A DNA stretch of 43,565 bases from Phycisphaerae bacterium (GCA_030448225.1 JAUJNJ010000052.1:1-43565); one strand, 5' to 3'. Shown: positions 17,371-26,085, counted from the stretch's first letter. A program made the numbers and translations. The notes: generated by a model not told the origin, from the sequence alone.

Positions 17371-17530
17371 TTCTCTTCGAATGACGTCGCTACACGATCG
17401 CGTAGGTGCTTTGGTAGCGCGGCGTCGCGACGGCGAGAACGTCTTGCCGGCGCGACGCGAATCTCGCGCCGGCGTTAGACCCCAATCGTCCGCCGACTGG
17501 GCAGCAGGGGATCGCGCAGACGCCGGGGCC

Positions 17531-18533
17531 TCACCCTTTGATGAACGCGAGCAGGTCCTCGTTCACCCGGTCCTTCAGGACGGACGGTATGCCGTGCAGC
17601 GCCCTTGTAGACCTTGAGCTGCGTTCTTCAGCAGCTCGTGCCTTCAGCGCCGAGGCCACGAAGGGCACGATCTGGTCGTCGTCCCCGTGGAGTTGCAGCA
17701 CGGGCACGTCGATCCGCTTCAGGTCCTCGGTCTGATCGGTCTCGCTGAACGCCTTGATGCACTCGTACGCGTTCTTGTGGCCGGCCATCATCGACTGCAG
17801 CCAGAACGAGTCGATCAGCCCCTGCGACACCTTCGCGCCGGGGCGGTTGAACCCGTAGAACGCGGGGGCGAGGTCCTTGTAGTACGCCGAGCGGTCGGCG
17901 AGCGAGGCGCGCGGATGCCGTCGAACACGCTGATCGGCGATCCCTCGGGGTTGGCCGCCGTGCGGACCATGATCGGCGGATCGCGCTGATCAGCACGGCC
18001 TTGGCGACGCGGCCGCGGCCGTGCCGCGCGACGTACGCCGCCACCTCGCCGCCGCCGGTCGAGTGCCCGACGTGCACCGCGTCGCGGAGGTCGAGCGCGG
18101 CAACGAGCTGGGCGAGGTCGTCGGCGTAGGTCGCGATGTCGTTGCCGCCCGACGGCTGGCTCGAGCGGCCGTGCCCGCGGCGGTCGTGCGCGACGCAGCG
18201 GTAGCCGCGGTCGGCGAGGAACAGCATCTGGTCCTCGAACGCGTCGCCCGTCAGCGGCCAGCCGTGGCTGAACACCACCGGCTGCCCCTTGCCCCAGTCC
18301 TTGAAGTAGATCCGCGTGCCGTCCTTCGTCGTGATCGTGTCCACGTGCTGGCCTTTCTGGGTTTGACGCGCGGCCGGCCCCGCCGTCCGCTCCGCCGTTG
18401 TGGTCGTCGTCGTCGTCATCGCGCCCGCGCCCGACACCCGCACCCCGAGCAGGCTTACCGCCGCGCCGGTGCCGGCGAGAAGAACGGTTCGGCGCGGTTT
18501 CGCGGGTATTAGCGGGTGAGTTGTCCGTCATTT
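17531..18533 (-). CDS. Tat-exported alpha/beta hydrolase of the non-haem chloroperoxidase/arylesterase type, frameshifted
   Basis: The ATG at 18533 begins [11 protein letters not shown]. After a one-base shift near 18500 the frame reads [19 protein letters not shown], a twin-arginine-like signal. A Thr-rich linker follows, then [68 protein letters not shown] and [19 protein letters not shown], with the nucleophile Ser in GHSTGGG. Shifts near 17970 and 17905 lead through [21 protein letters not shown] to [50 protein letters not shown] (acid residue) and [23 protein letters not shown] (catalytic His). The order and spacing match the chloroperoxidase F-like family. These are serine hydrolases whose halogenation is a perhydrolase side activity. 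The Tat leader is uncommon for this family. At least three indels; both halves are well conserved, so error rather than decay is likely. Confidence 0.82.
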
Positions 18534-18780
18534 TTGAGCCTCCCGATCGCGGATGGCGCCGGCGTGTGTGGCGAACGCGCGCCATCGTTGCGCCCGTGCA
18601 GGCCGCGCCCGACGCCTCGCCCAAACGCGGGCGACAGGAAACGGCGGCCGGTGACCGCTCATCTCTAAGCGTGAAGGGAGGACACGGCGCGCGGAGAGAC
18701 CGCCTGGCCCAATGTGCCATTACCGCGCCCGAAGTGTTCGAGGTGGCGGTGTCGGACGACGCAGTTCAGTAGCCTATCAC

Positions 18781-19862
18781 TCACGCTTCGGCGGCCGCGC
18801 GTTCGGCGCGCAGCAGTTTCACCTTCCGGTCGACGCCCCAGCGGTAGCCCGAGGGCGAGCCGTCCGTGCACCACGCGGTGACACGGGATCGCCACGGCGA
18901 TTCCATTGGCGGCGCAGGCCGCGGCGACCCGCGCGCGGGGGCGGCCGAGGTCGCCGGCCAGTTCGGCGTAGCTGCGGGTGGTGCCGCTGGGGATGTCGCA
19001 CGCGCTGCCTGCCACACGCGTTGTTGGAACGCGGTGCCGCGGACGTCGAGCGGCAGGTGCAGCCCGGCCGCGGGCTCGCGGACGAAGCCGACGACGCGGG
19101 CGACGAGTCGCTCGAACGCCGCGTCGGCGCCGACGAGCGCGGCGCGCGGGAAGCGGTCCTGGAGGTCGCGGACGAGCGTCTGGGTCGTCGCCGATCGCGA
19201 TCGCGCAGATCCCGACGTCGGACGCCGCGACGAGGATCGGGCCGAGCCAGCACTCGCCGACGGCGAAGCGGACCGTCGCGCCCGCGCGCCGCGCGCGGAA
19301 CGACGCCGGCCGCATGCCCAGCACCTTCGCGCCGTCGCGTAGAACCGACCGGCGGAGTTGTAGCCGGCGTCGTAGAGCCGCGGCGGTGACGGTCGTCCTC
19401 GCGCGACAGCAGCGCGCGGACGCGCGCGACCGGTGGGCAGCGGCATAGCGCGCGGCGTCAGCCCGGTGAGCGACTTGAAAGTCCGGTGAAAGTGCGACGC
19501 GCTCATCCCCGCCGCCACGGCCAGTGTCACCAGCGCGCGCGCTCGTCGGGCGCCGGCGATGATCTGGCACGCCCGCGCGATCGACGCGGCGTGCTCGCTC
19601 GCCCGCGACGGCCCCGCCGGGCCGCACCGCTTGCAGGGCCGGAACCCGGCGTTCGGCGTCGCTCGGCGTGGCGTGGAATTCGACGTTCTCCCGCCGCGGC
19701 CGCCGCGATGGGCACGACGGGCGGCAGTAGACGCCGGTCGTTCTCACCGCGTAAACGAACCGCCCGTCCGCGGACGCGTCGTGGCGCAGCACGGCTTGCC
19801 ACCGCTGGTCGTCGTTTCCGAGCCGCACGTGTCGGGTTGGGGGAGAAGGTGGGTGCGGACAT
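18781..19862 (-). CDS. ada: Ada: bifunctional DNA-alkylation repair protein and transcriptional regulator, frameshifted
   Basis: The start ATG at 19862 gives MSAPTFSPNPTR. After a shift the frame reads DQRWQAVLRHDASADGRFVY, TGVYCRPSCPSRRP, ENVEFHATPSDAE, the zinc-binding N-terminal domain whose first Cys takes methyl groups from phosphotriesters. The second CXXC half is visible in another frame (FRPCKRC-like at about 19630). The AraC-type HTH follows as LVTLAVAAGMSASHFHRTFKSLTGLTP near 19450-19540. The C-terminal O6-methylguanine transferase domain includes IPSGTTRSYAELAGDLGRP, AAACAANGIAVAIPCHRVVH, with the acceptor Cys in PCHR, then DGSPSGYRWGVDRKVKLL and the stop at 18781. Three or more indels separate these blocks. 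Full length of about 360 residues is normal for Ada. It repairs O6-methylguanine and activates its own regulon when methylated. Confidence 0.88.
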
Positions 19863-19973
19863 GTCGTCCTCCTGCTTGCCGACGTGCGCGCTCGTTGACG
19901 ATCGGTGCTGCGGGACGCGCCGGTCGACAATTGAAGCGTGTCCGTCCTGCGAAACGATGTTTTTGGTTCACCG

Positions 19974-20010
19974 GCAGCGAGCCCTTCGGGCTTGCGGCTA
20001 AAAGGGGCAG
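19974..20010. repeat. AGCCCTTCGGGCT dispersed repeat, copy 2
   Basis: CGGCAGCGAGCCCTTCGGGC followed by TTGCGGCTAAAAGGGG is the reverse complement of 2988-3030 with few changes. It lies in the gap between ada and the methyltransferase gene. Confidence 0.7.
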
Positions 20011-20171
20011 GGACGCTCTCTTTGGTTTTCGAAGTCGCTCGCGTGGTCGGATTACGCAACTTCCCCTGCCATGAGTTCACAGTCGCACCCTACCCGTGCT
20101 GCGCAAGTCCCACACCCCGTTTCTGACTCTCAAAATCGTTTCCCGAAACTCGCAAAGCGCCACACGGCAGC

Positions 20172-21344
20172 TCAACTCGTGCCTGCGTGCCTGCGTGCCT
20201 GCGTGCCTTCGTGCCTTCGTGCCTGCGAGAGTGCGTGCGGCTGTGCCGCGAGGTCGTCTGCCCTTCTCGCGCCGTCGACGCGGCCAGCGTCACCCGGCTT
20301 GGACGCCAGGATGAGCGGGGCGGGGCCGGGGACGTCGAGCAGGCGAGGGGCGGTGAAGCCGGCGTCGCGGAGCCAGGCGGACATCTCGCCGAAGGTGAAC
20401 GTGTCGCCGGCGTCGGTGTTGACGAGCATCGTCACGGCGAAGATGAGCGCGCCGGGCGGGCCGGTGCGGTCCTCGTCGGCGACGAACTCGGCGATCGCGA
20501 TCGTGCCGCCGGGGCCTGCCGCGTCGAACGTCTTGCGGAGCAGTTGCCGGCTCCGCGCCTCGCCCTCGCTGTGGAGGATGTGGCCGAGGGTCGCGACGTC
20601 GTGGCCGGGCGCCGAAGTCGGCGTCGAGCAGGTCCCCCTCGACGAACCGGAACTGCGCCAGCACGCGGTGCCGCTCGGCGATGCGGCGGGTGACGGGCAG
20701 CACGGCGGGCCAGTCGACCGCTGTCACGGTCACGCGCGGCGACGCCTCGGCGAGCGCGACGCCCCACACGCCGGAGCCGGCGGCGAGGTCGAGCACGCGG
20801 ACCGGCCGGGTCGCCTTGGCGACGCCGAGTTCGTCGGCGAGCGCGGCGGCGGCCTCGTAACTCATCGGGAAGATGTCTTCGACGAACTCGCGGAAGTACG
20901 CCCCGCCGTCCGCCTGCTCGTTGACCACGCCGTGCGGGCGGCCGGTGCGGACGACGTCGGTGAGCCGCATCCACCGCGGCAGCAGGTGCCCGGTGACGTG
21001 CTTGCACATGTACCCCTGGTACGTGGGGCTCGTGCTGACGAGGTAGGCCGCCTCTCGTCGGTCAGCGCCGCGTAGCGGTCGCCGTACTTCACGATCAGGT
21101 CGAGGCCGACCAGCCGCGTTGAGCAGCGCGCGCGGTCGCGCGGCGACGCGCCGACCTCGTCGACGGCCTCTCCGAGCGTCAGCGGGCGGTCGGCGAGCGC
21201 GTCGAACGCGCCGAGGCGGACGGCCGCCTCGAGGATCAGCTGCCGGCTCGTAGCCCGACGCCATGTCGAGGATCCGCGCGCGCTGGGGAGGTCGCCGCCG
21301 TCGCCGCCGCGGTGGTCGTCGCGTTGCCCGTCCTGATCCGCCAT
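20172..21344 (-). CDS. SAM-dependent methyltransferase with winged-helix dimerisation domain, frameshifted, repeat-extended C terminus
   Basis: The N-terminal dimerisation region reads LILEAAVRLGAFDALADRPL, TLGEAVDEVGASPRD, LVGLDLIVKYGDRYAALTDE. After a shift at about 21055: AYLVSTSPTYQGYMCKHVTG, HLLPRWMRLTDVVRTG, EQADGGAYFREFVEDIFPMS. The SAM-binding fold has VRVLDLAAGSGVWGVALAEA (GxGxxG-type loop), VTAVDWPAVLPV and FRFVEGDLLDADFG. Further shifts near 20620 and 20440 lead to HILHSEGEA-, AGPGGTIAIAEFV- and TFTFGEMSAWLRDAGF-like segments, ending LILASKPGD. This layout is that of acetylserotonin/carminomycin-type O-methyltransferases; the substrate is unknown. After LILASKPGD, where homologues usually end, the frame continues about 35 residues through an 8-bp tandem repeat (QARRHEGTQARRHAGTS) to a TGA at 20172. 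Start codon uncertain. Confidence 0.78.
20178..20225. repeat. 8-bp tandem repeat, six units
   Basis: CGTGCCTG x3, CGTGCCTT x2, CGTGCCTG, then decayed units (CGAGAGTG, CGTGCGG). It lies at the very 3' end of the methyltransferase frame and is translated there on the minus strand. The AT/GC pattern differs from the surrounding coding DNA. Confidence 0.85.
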
Positions 21345-21679
21345 TCGTGCGTTCTCCGAGAAAAGTCGGGTGATCGTAGCGGAACCGGCGGCGGCGTCGA
21401 GGGCGGAGGCGGCGCGGTCGCCGGCGTGAAGGATTCGAGCGTCTGGCCCGTTGGGCCTGGCCGTCGTCGTGACGCCCCGTCGCGGTTATGGCGCAGGATC
21501 GCGAGGGACAGCCGCTGCTGCATCGAACGCGACGCGGGCGTCGGAACGACCCTCACATGATGCGTCATTCAACCCGTGGGTCAGTTCCACCTCGCACGGG
21601 CTGTTCGGCGTCGCAAGTCGACACGGCGGGCAAGCCCGCCGGCTGCGGCGGTTCTGGCGAGTGCAGCATCCCCAACAGT

Positions 21680-21778
21680 GTCATCACGAGGGTGGTAGCG
21701 ACCCGACCCATCTCCGGTCGAAAAGGACGCGCATCTTTCCGCCCGCGTTGGGTCGTCGCCGTCGCCCTCGGGATCACG
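21680..21778. repeat. Dispersed CATCCCGAG palindromic repeat, copy C
   Basis: It starts GTCATCACGAGGGTGGTAGC, continues with GACCCGACCCATCTC, and ends CGTCGCCCTCGGGATCACGC region. It aligns end to end with copies A and B and has degenerate terminal inverted repeats. Confidence 0.75.
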
Positions 21779-21916
21779 CGTCTGTGGTCGCGACTGGTAC
21801 ACCGGGCGCGAGATGCGTACGGAAATGCGGTTGCTGATCCGCGATGTGAGGCCGGCGGTGGCGACGGGTCGGCGTCGGCGGGCGGGGCGCGCCATTTTTG
21901 GTTGCGCCGGCGGCCG

Positions 21917-21922
21917 TATAGT
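21917..21922 (+). promoter_or_regulatory. TATAGT -10-like hexamer immediately upstream of a start codon
   Basis: TATAGT ends seven bases before the ATG at 21930, so transcription would begin at or within one or two bases of the start codon (leaderless). A T run (TTTTTG) lies 16 bases upstream but is a poor -35. Confidence 0.4.
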
Positions 21923-21929
21923 GGCGGAC

Positions 21930-22191
21930 ATGACCCAAGAAGCGAATCAGTTGCTGACCGCGGCGATGAAGAGCGTCGGCCTCAACGGCAGCTTTTCGGC
22001 CGCCGAGATCGGGGCCCGGGCCGGCCTGAACGAGATGCAGGCGGCCAGCGCCGCCCGCACGCTGTCGAACGAGGGGATCCTCGTTTTGGGGTTCGACCTC
22101 GCCGCCCACTTCAGCGTCGATTACCGCAAGCTTTCGCGCCAAGACCGACCCGAAGCTCGCGAAGAAGTCGAAAAAGGCCCGCGCCTCCTAA
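21930..22191 (+). CDS. Small hypothetical protein, helix-turn-helix-like with Lys-rich tail, one frameshift
   Basis: MTQEANQLLTAAMKSVGL, NGSFSAAEIGARAGLNEMQA, ASAARTLSNEGILVLGFDLA, AHFSVDYRK. After a one-base shift near 22133 the other frame gives RAKTDPKLAKKSKKARAS and a TAA at 22189-22191. The repaired length is about 86 residues. The helices SAAEIGARAGL and AASAARTLSNEGIL resemble a small winged-helix unit, and the basic tail (KLAKKSKKAR) would suit nucleic-acid binding. I do not recognise a named family. Start choice is supported by a TATAGT seven bases upstream and by the absence of protein-like sequence before the ATG. Downstream to 22441 there is nothing recognisable. Confidence 0.6.
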
Positions 22192-22441
22192 GGCACGGCC
22201 CCCGATTGACCCGCCGGACGTCGTCGTCTCGGCTCCCGCAACGGGAGCGTGCGCCGAGTCCCCCGCCTCTGCTCTGCCTCCACCTCTGGGACGTACCGCG
22301 CGATGCTGCTGGCCTTTCCAACTGACGTGGTGGCGGCGATGTGGTCGGGGGAAGGCTCCACGTCCAGCGCGGCACGGCTCTGGCCGCACGTCTACCGCCG
22401 GAGTGGCACCCGTTGATTAGGTCTCCGTGAACCCAGCTGCG

Positions 22442-22759
22442 TCAGATCATCGGCTCGATCGGCGTGCCGGACCAGGCGGCGATGAAGTTGTCGAGGTCCT
22501 TGCCGATCAGCGCGAAGCTCGGGCGTGCTGTGATGGGCGACCGGTCGTCGGGGATGCCCTGCATCGCCCGGTCGGCCCGGTCGGCAAGGCCCGAGAATTG
22601 CGCCAGGCGTCGCCGCCGTCTGCGGGGGCGAGATTCTCGCGCGGCCTTCGCGCGGGCGGTGAGGTCGCGGATTTTCGCGTCCGCCGCCTTCGCCGACGCC
22701 GCGTCCTTCACGCCGTCGAGGACCGTGTCGAACGGCAGATGCCCCGCGCGCACGGTCAC
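22442..22759 (-). CDS. Hypothetical protein
   Basis: 105 residues from GTG 22759: MTVRAGHLPFDTVLDGVKDA, AKAADAKIRDLTARAKAARES, then an Arg-rich patch (RRRRRR), then LAQFSGLADRADRAMQGIPD and PSFALIGKDLDNFIAAW ending SGTPIEPMI. The Arg patch at about 22600-22625 probably marks a local frame disturbance, because sequence on both sides has protein character. I recognise no family. It lies 52 bases downstream of the DUF1552 gene on the same strand and could be the last gene of that transcript. An alternative is that it is the C-terminal part of a longer protein whose start is lost. Confidence 0.5.
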   Translation of the reverse strand: MTVRAGHLPFDTVLDGVKDAASAKAADAKIRDLTARAKAARESRPRRRRRRLAQFSGLADRADRAMQGIPDDRSPITARPSFALIGKDLDNFIAAWSGTPIEPMI

Positions 22760-22811
22760 CGCGGCGGCCTTTTGGGGACAACGTGAGTGACGTGTGGCCG
22801 GACGGAAATCG

Positions 22812-24269
22812 TCAGGCGCGGGCGAAGGCCGGGGCGTCGAGGCCGGGCAGGCGGCCGGTGCTGTCGCCGAAGCGGTCGACCTTCGTGCCCATCCGGTCGA
22901 GCATCGCCGTGTAGAGGTTGCACAGCGGCGTGTCCTTCTCGTACTCCACGTGCCGCCCGGGCGCGATCGTGCCGCCGGCCCGGCCGGCCATGAGGATCGG
23001 GAGGTTGCGCGGGACGTGGGCGTTGCCGTCGCGCATCGGGGAGCCGAACAGAACCATCGAGTTGTCGAGCAGGGACGAGCCGTCGGGGCCGTCCTTGATC
23101 TCCTTCATCCGACCGAGCATGTACGCGTACTGCTCGACGTGCCAGCGGTTGATCTTCTGGTACTGCTCGAGGTTCTTCTCGTCGTTCTTGTGGTGCGAAA
23201 TCTCGTGGTGCCCGCCGCGCACGCCGTCGAGGAACGAGAAGTTCCGGTGCGACACCGCGTTGCCGAACATGAACGTCGATACGCGCGTGCTGTCCGACCA
23301 GAACGCCAGCACCATGAGATCGAGCATGAGGCGGACGTGCTCCGAGTGGTCCGCCCCGCCGCGCTCGCGCCGGCCGCGACGGTCGCCCCCCTCGCCGCGC
23401 AACTGCTTGAGCCGCTCGCCATCACCGCCGAACGTGGCGATCCGCTTTTCCAGCCCCTCGATCGCCAGCAACTGCTCCGGCGAGAGCGCCTGCTCCTCGG
23501 CCCGCTGGCGGCTGTTGAACTCGATGCGCTTCTCGACGGCCCGGATCGACTCGAGGTAATTATCGAGCTTCGCCCCGTCGCTCCCCCCCACCTTCGACCG
23601 CACCTGCTTCGCCTGATCGGACACGAGGTCGAGCACCGAGCGATTGTCCCCCTGCGCCCGCGGGTTCGACCGGAACAACCGGTCGAACGCGAGCTGCGGG
23701 TTGATCTCCTTCCCCAGCGGCGTCGTCGGCGTCGCCCACGAGATGTGCGACCCGTAAAGCCGGGTATAGCCGACGTTTCCGTCGATCCCCGTCTCCACCT
23801 GCTCGACCCCCAGTTCCAGCGACGGCAGCGGCGTGTGGTGCCCGATCCCCTGGGCCGCGATCTGATCCATCGAGACGCCGCCCGAGCGCAAATCGCGCCC
23901 GGCGGTCTTGGTGATCGTCGTGCCGGTCAGCAGCCCCGCGCTCTTGACGTAATGCCCGTCCCCGCCGACGGCTGCGCGGTTCATGAGCTGCGAGACGACG
24001 AGCAGATCGTCCTTGAAGCCCTTCAACGGCTCGAGCGACGGCGAAAGCGGGTAGTCCCGCCCGACGCCGCTCACGTCCCACTGCTTCGTGTTGACGCCGT
24101 TGGCCATGTACAGCACGGCCATCCGCACCGGCCGCTTGCCCGCCTTCGCCGCCGGCCCCGCCGCGGCCGCCAACGCGCGCGGCGCGAGTGATTCGAGGAA
24201 CGGCACGGCCACCGCGGCGCCAAGGCCGCGGAGGATCGTTCGACGGGAGAGGGTGGGAGAACGGGTCAT
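22812..24269 (-). CDS. DUF1552 family Tat-exported protein
   Basis: About 485 residues from ATG 24269; a TTG just before it is in the same frame but less likely. Tat signal: SRRTILRGLGAAVAVPFLESLAPRALA. The body has the DUF1552 hallmarks: RMAVLYMANGVNTKQWDVSG, SPSLEPLKGFKDDLLVVSQL, GDGHYVKSAGLLTGTT, VSMDQIAAQGIGHHTPLPSL, SWATPTTPLGKEINPQLAFD, VEKRIEF, MLDLMVLAFWSDSTRVSTFM, VRGGHHEISHHKNDEKNLEQ, DNSMVLFGSPMRDGNAH and MLDRMGTKVDRFGDSTG. The family is sulfatase/alkaline-phosphatase-like in fold and, in planctomycetes, almost always lies directly next to a DUF1592-type cytochrome gene (here at 28397-30379, 4.1 kb away). Biochemical role unknown; export and pairing with a haem protein suggest periplasmic degradation or redox work. 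Intact frame. Confidence 0.93.
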   Translation of the reverse strand: MTRSPTLSRRTILRGLGAAVAVPFLESLAPRALAAAAGPAAKAGKRPVRMAVLYMANGVNTKQWDVSGVGRDYPLSPSLEPLKGFKDDLLVVSQLMNRAAVGGDGHYVKSAGLLTGTTITKTAGRDLRSGGVSMDQIAAQGIGHHTPLPSLELGVEQVETGIDGNVGYTRLYGSHISWATPTTPLGKEINPQLAFDRLFRSNPRAQGDNRSVLDLVSDQAKQVRSKVGGSDGAKLDNYLESIRAVEKRIEFNSRQRAEEQALSPEQLLAIEGLEKRIATFGGDGERLKQLRGEGGDRRGRRERGGADHSEHVRLMLDLMVLAFWSDSTRVSTFMFGNAVSHRNFSFLDGVRGGHHEISHHKNDEKNLEQYQKINRWHVEQYAYMLGRMKEIKDGPDGSSLLDNSMVLFGSPMRDGNAHVPRNLPILMAGRAGGTIAPGRHVEYEKDTPLCNLYTAMLDRMGTKVDRFGDSTGRLPGLDAPAFARA

Positions 24270-24466
24270 CAAGGACTTCTACTCCGCTATAGCGCGAAAT
24301 GTTTTATCCGCCGTCACGGGTTTCCCGGCGTCATTCACGGCGTCACGTCGGGCCCACCGCGCCGGCACCAGAGGTCGTACTTCCAAAACGCCAGCCCGAG
24401 AACGTCCAAGGCGTCGTGGTGGAAAATCACCCCCTCGCGTGCCTGATCGAGAATCGCGTCGCGAGA

Positions 24467-24532
24467 GGAACCGACAAGCGAACATTCCTGATTTCCTTCA
24501 CCGGCGGCTCATGAGGAATGTTCGTGAGTTCC
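24467..24532. repeat. Inverted repeat downstream of the DUF6985-like gene
   Basis: CGAACATTCC (24479-24488) and GGAATGTTCG (24515-24524) are perfect arms; outer GGAACC / GTTCC extends the pairing with unpaired bases between. It begins 21 bases after the stop of the gene ending at 24554. Terminator, or a shorter member of the inverted-repeat series described for this locus. Confidence 0.6.
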
Positions 24533-24553
24533 CTTTGTCCGTGCCCCACGAGC

Positions 24554-25417
24554 TTACGATGCCTCGTATCCCTCCCCTTGAATCCCGACGTTCACGATGC
24601 GGCCGCCCTCGATGTAGACGGCGTGCCCGTGCTCTTCGTCCCAGTCACAGTTCCACGACAGTTCGACGCGCCAGGCTTTGCCATCCTGGGGGGGCACAAG
24701 CAGCCTCATCCCGCTCAGGTGCTTCCACAGCGCGGCCGCCGACGTGACCTTCGGCGGTGGCTCCATGCCGCTCTCCTCGTAGATGGGCCGGACCCGCTGA
24801 AAGTATTCGAAGTTGGCCGTCTCGATCACGGGCCGGAGTTCTCCGGCCGCGGCGACGAACCGCTCGAACGCCTCGCGGTGCGCCACCGCCGGCGGCGTCG
24901 CGAGGTCGTCGTTCCCTTCGTCCGTGTCGATCGAGAAGGGGAGCTTGCCGAACGGCGGCACGTTCGCCTTCCCTTCCCAGGACATGTCCCACCTCAGCTT
25001 GCCGAGGACCGGATCGACGATCGCGGTTCCAATGGCCGCCTTGACCCGCTTCTCGTACGCCTCCCTCTCCGGCCGTTCCTCTTCGTACATTTCAACGGCG
25101 GCCTCGCTGGCCTTGATCATCTCCGGCGTCAATGCGCCGTGCAGCGCGAGCTGGCCATTGATGTACTGCTGCAACTTCATCGGATCCTCGCCGAGCTTGG
25201 CGATCTTGCCCATGTCATAATCGATGTTCATTCGGATGAACGTTTGGTCGTCGAGCAGCGCGCGGGCCCCCGCGTCGTCGCCGCCGGCCTGGATCAGCGC
25301 CGCCCGACACATCTTCGCCGGCCGCCCGGACGCGAGCGCCAACGCTTCGGCTTGCGCGCGCTCGGCCGGCGTCGGAGCGGGTTGACCTGCGATGCGCAGC
25401 GGATCTTTGGTCGCCAT
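24554..25417 (-). CDS. DUF6985-like protein
   Basis: 287 residues, start ATG 25417 with AAGGAG five bases upstream. The N-terminal about 200 residues are helical and charged: AERAQAEALALASGRPAKMC, LIQAGGDDAGARALLDDQTF, MNIDYDMGKIAKLGEDPMKL, LALHGALTPEMIKASEAAVE. The C-terminal segment WRVELSWNCDWDEEHGHAVY, IEGGRIVNVG matches the end of the DUF6985 domain (W.C.WDEEHG..V....G.I..VG). These domains occur in proteins sitting next to SUKH and other immunity-like families in polymorphic-toxin and accessory loci. No toxin is visible here. The other DUF6985-like protein of the window (27589-28173) shares the FDAEHGVAV.M..D ending. Third-position GC is lower than in flanking housekeeping genes, consistent with recent acquisition. 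Function unknown. Confidence 0.68.
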   Translation of the reverse strand: MATKDPLRIAGQPAPTPAERAQAEALALASGRPAKMCRAALIQAGGDDAGARALLDDQTFIRMNIDYDMGKIAKLGEDPMKLQQYINGQLALHGALTPEMIKASEAAVEMYEEERPEREAYEKRVKAAIGTAIVDPVLGKLRWDMSWEGKANVPPFGKLPFSIDTDEGNDDLATPPAVAHREAFERFVAAAGELRPVIETANFEYFQRVRPIYEESGMEPPPKVTSAAALWKHLSGMRLLVPPQDGKAWRVELSWNCDWDEEHGHAVYIEGGRIVNVGIQGEGYEAS

Positions 25418-25586
25418 AACTGCTCCTTGGATGAAGTGCCCCCGAGCCGTCGGACGTTGGGAGCCGACCGCCGGTCCCCTCGTCCCCCTTTTCGCACGCG
25501 TGAAAGATTAGTTGGCCGTCCGGGCGGCGGCAAACGCGGCCGGGCGGCGGCGGTGGCGGAGCGGTCCTGACCCCGCGCGCGCGCGC

Positions 25587-25681
25587 CGTAGCCATTCGCT
25601 GCATTGGCGGCTTATGTCGCACGGCCGGAGCGTCGGCGCCTTCGCCGCATAACGCACCGACGTTCAGCGACTGGTTATGCA
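25587..25681 (-). repeat. attC-like imperfect palindrome 2
   Basis: CGTAGCCATTCGCTGCA (from 25587) aligns at 13 of 17 positions with CATAACCAGTCGCTGAA, the reverse complement of 25665-25681. The right end is GGTTATGC (25673-25680). The inner part holds GCATAAC (25647-25653) and GTCGGCGCC. Length is 95 bp. It starts 24 bases beyond the stop of the membrane-protein gene. Shape, size and the unpaired C/A next to CGCTG resemble integron attC sites; the core GTTATGC deviates from the strict GTTRRRY consensus. Confidence 0.45.
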
Positions 25682-25704
25682 GCACCCAACGGCCGCCCCT
25701 TGAA

Positions 25705-25987
25705 TTACGCGCTCAGGTCGGCCCTGCGCATTCGAAACCAGAGGACCGGCACCACCACCAACCAGTGAATCAGCGTAAGCGTCACGGCACCGATCATCGA
25801 GAAGCCCACGAGGATCGCCGCGGGAAACTGCAGCGAACTTCGATCGTTCACGATGAACGCGAAGCCGAACACCAGCCGCCGCAGCACATAAGACCCAAGC
25901 TGCCGATGACCACACGGCCAAAGATGCGACGCAGGACGGGCCGTCGCTCCCGGCTCGGGCGTTGGTAGTCGAGGGTTGGTGCTGCAT
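25705..25987 (-). CDS. Small membrane protein, probably frameshifted
   Basis: The clear part is the C-terminal about 60 residues: YVLRRLVFGFAFIVNDRS, LQFPAAILVGFSMIGAVTLT, LIHWLVVVPVLWFRMRRADL, with two membrane helices and a basic cytoplasmic end. Upstream, another frame reads PTLDYQRPSRERRPVLRRIF and GRVVIGSLG, a plausible N-terminal cytoplasmic segment and first helix. I therefore place the start at the ATG at 25985-25987 (MQHQ...), which falls on the edge of the preceding palindrome, and infer one or two indels at about 25895 and 25970. Without that repair the alternative start is at 26019, inside the palindrome. Repaired length of about 95 residues. Function unknown; similar tiny two-to-three-helix proteins are frequent passengers in gene-cassette arrays. 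Confidence 0.55.
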
Positions 25988-26085
25988 GACGCGAAGCCGA
26001 TCAGCGGCCGAGCCGGCACCGCGCCGGCTCTCGAACCACAAGAAGCGTACCCGCCTGCCCGGTCCGCCGCATCGGCCGGTTATGC
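25984..26085 (-). repeat. attC-like imperfect palindrome 1
   Basis: GCATGAC (25984-25990) pairs with GTTATGC (26079-26085) with one G-T; inside, GCCGATC with ATCGGC, then CGG/CCG with bulges. A central hairpin AGCCGGC-ACCGC-GCCGGCT lies at 26011-26029. Total is 102 bp. On the minus strand the left core GCATAAC contains the TAA stop of the VOC gene, and the right core GTCATGC contains the ATG proposed for the membrane protein. This is the arrangement expected of an attC site between two cassettes. Confidence 0.5.

Larger units (their letters stand above)
21345..21929. other. Intergenic region with one dispersed repeat
   Basis: 585 bases between divergent genes. It contains repeat copy C (21680-21778) and a GA/GC-rich stretch near 21400. 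No coding frame has family motifs. Confidence 0.5.

Noticed and set aside
20178..20235. Short direct repeats considered as a CRISPR array
   Set aside because: Units are 8 bp without spacers; no cas genes in the window. A simple tandem repeat.
25664..26041. 125-codon alternative frame over the small membrane protein
   Set aside because: It lacks membrane segments and runs through both palindromes. The overlapping frame with two strong helices is more credible, although its N terminus needs an indel correction and partly uses this frame's first codons.
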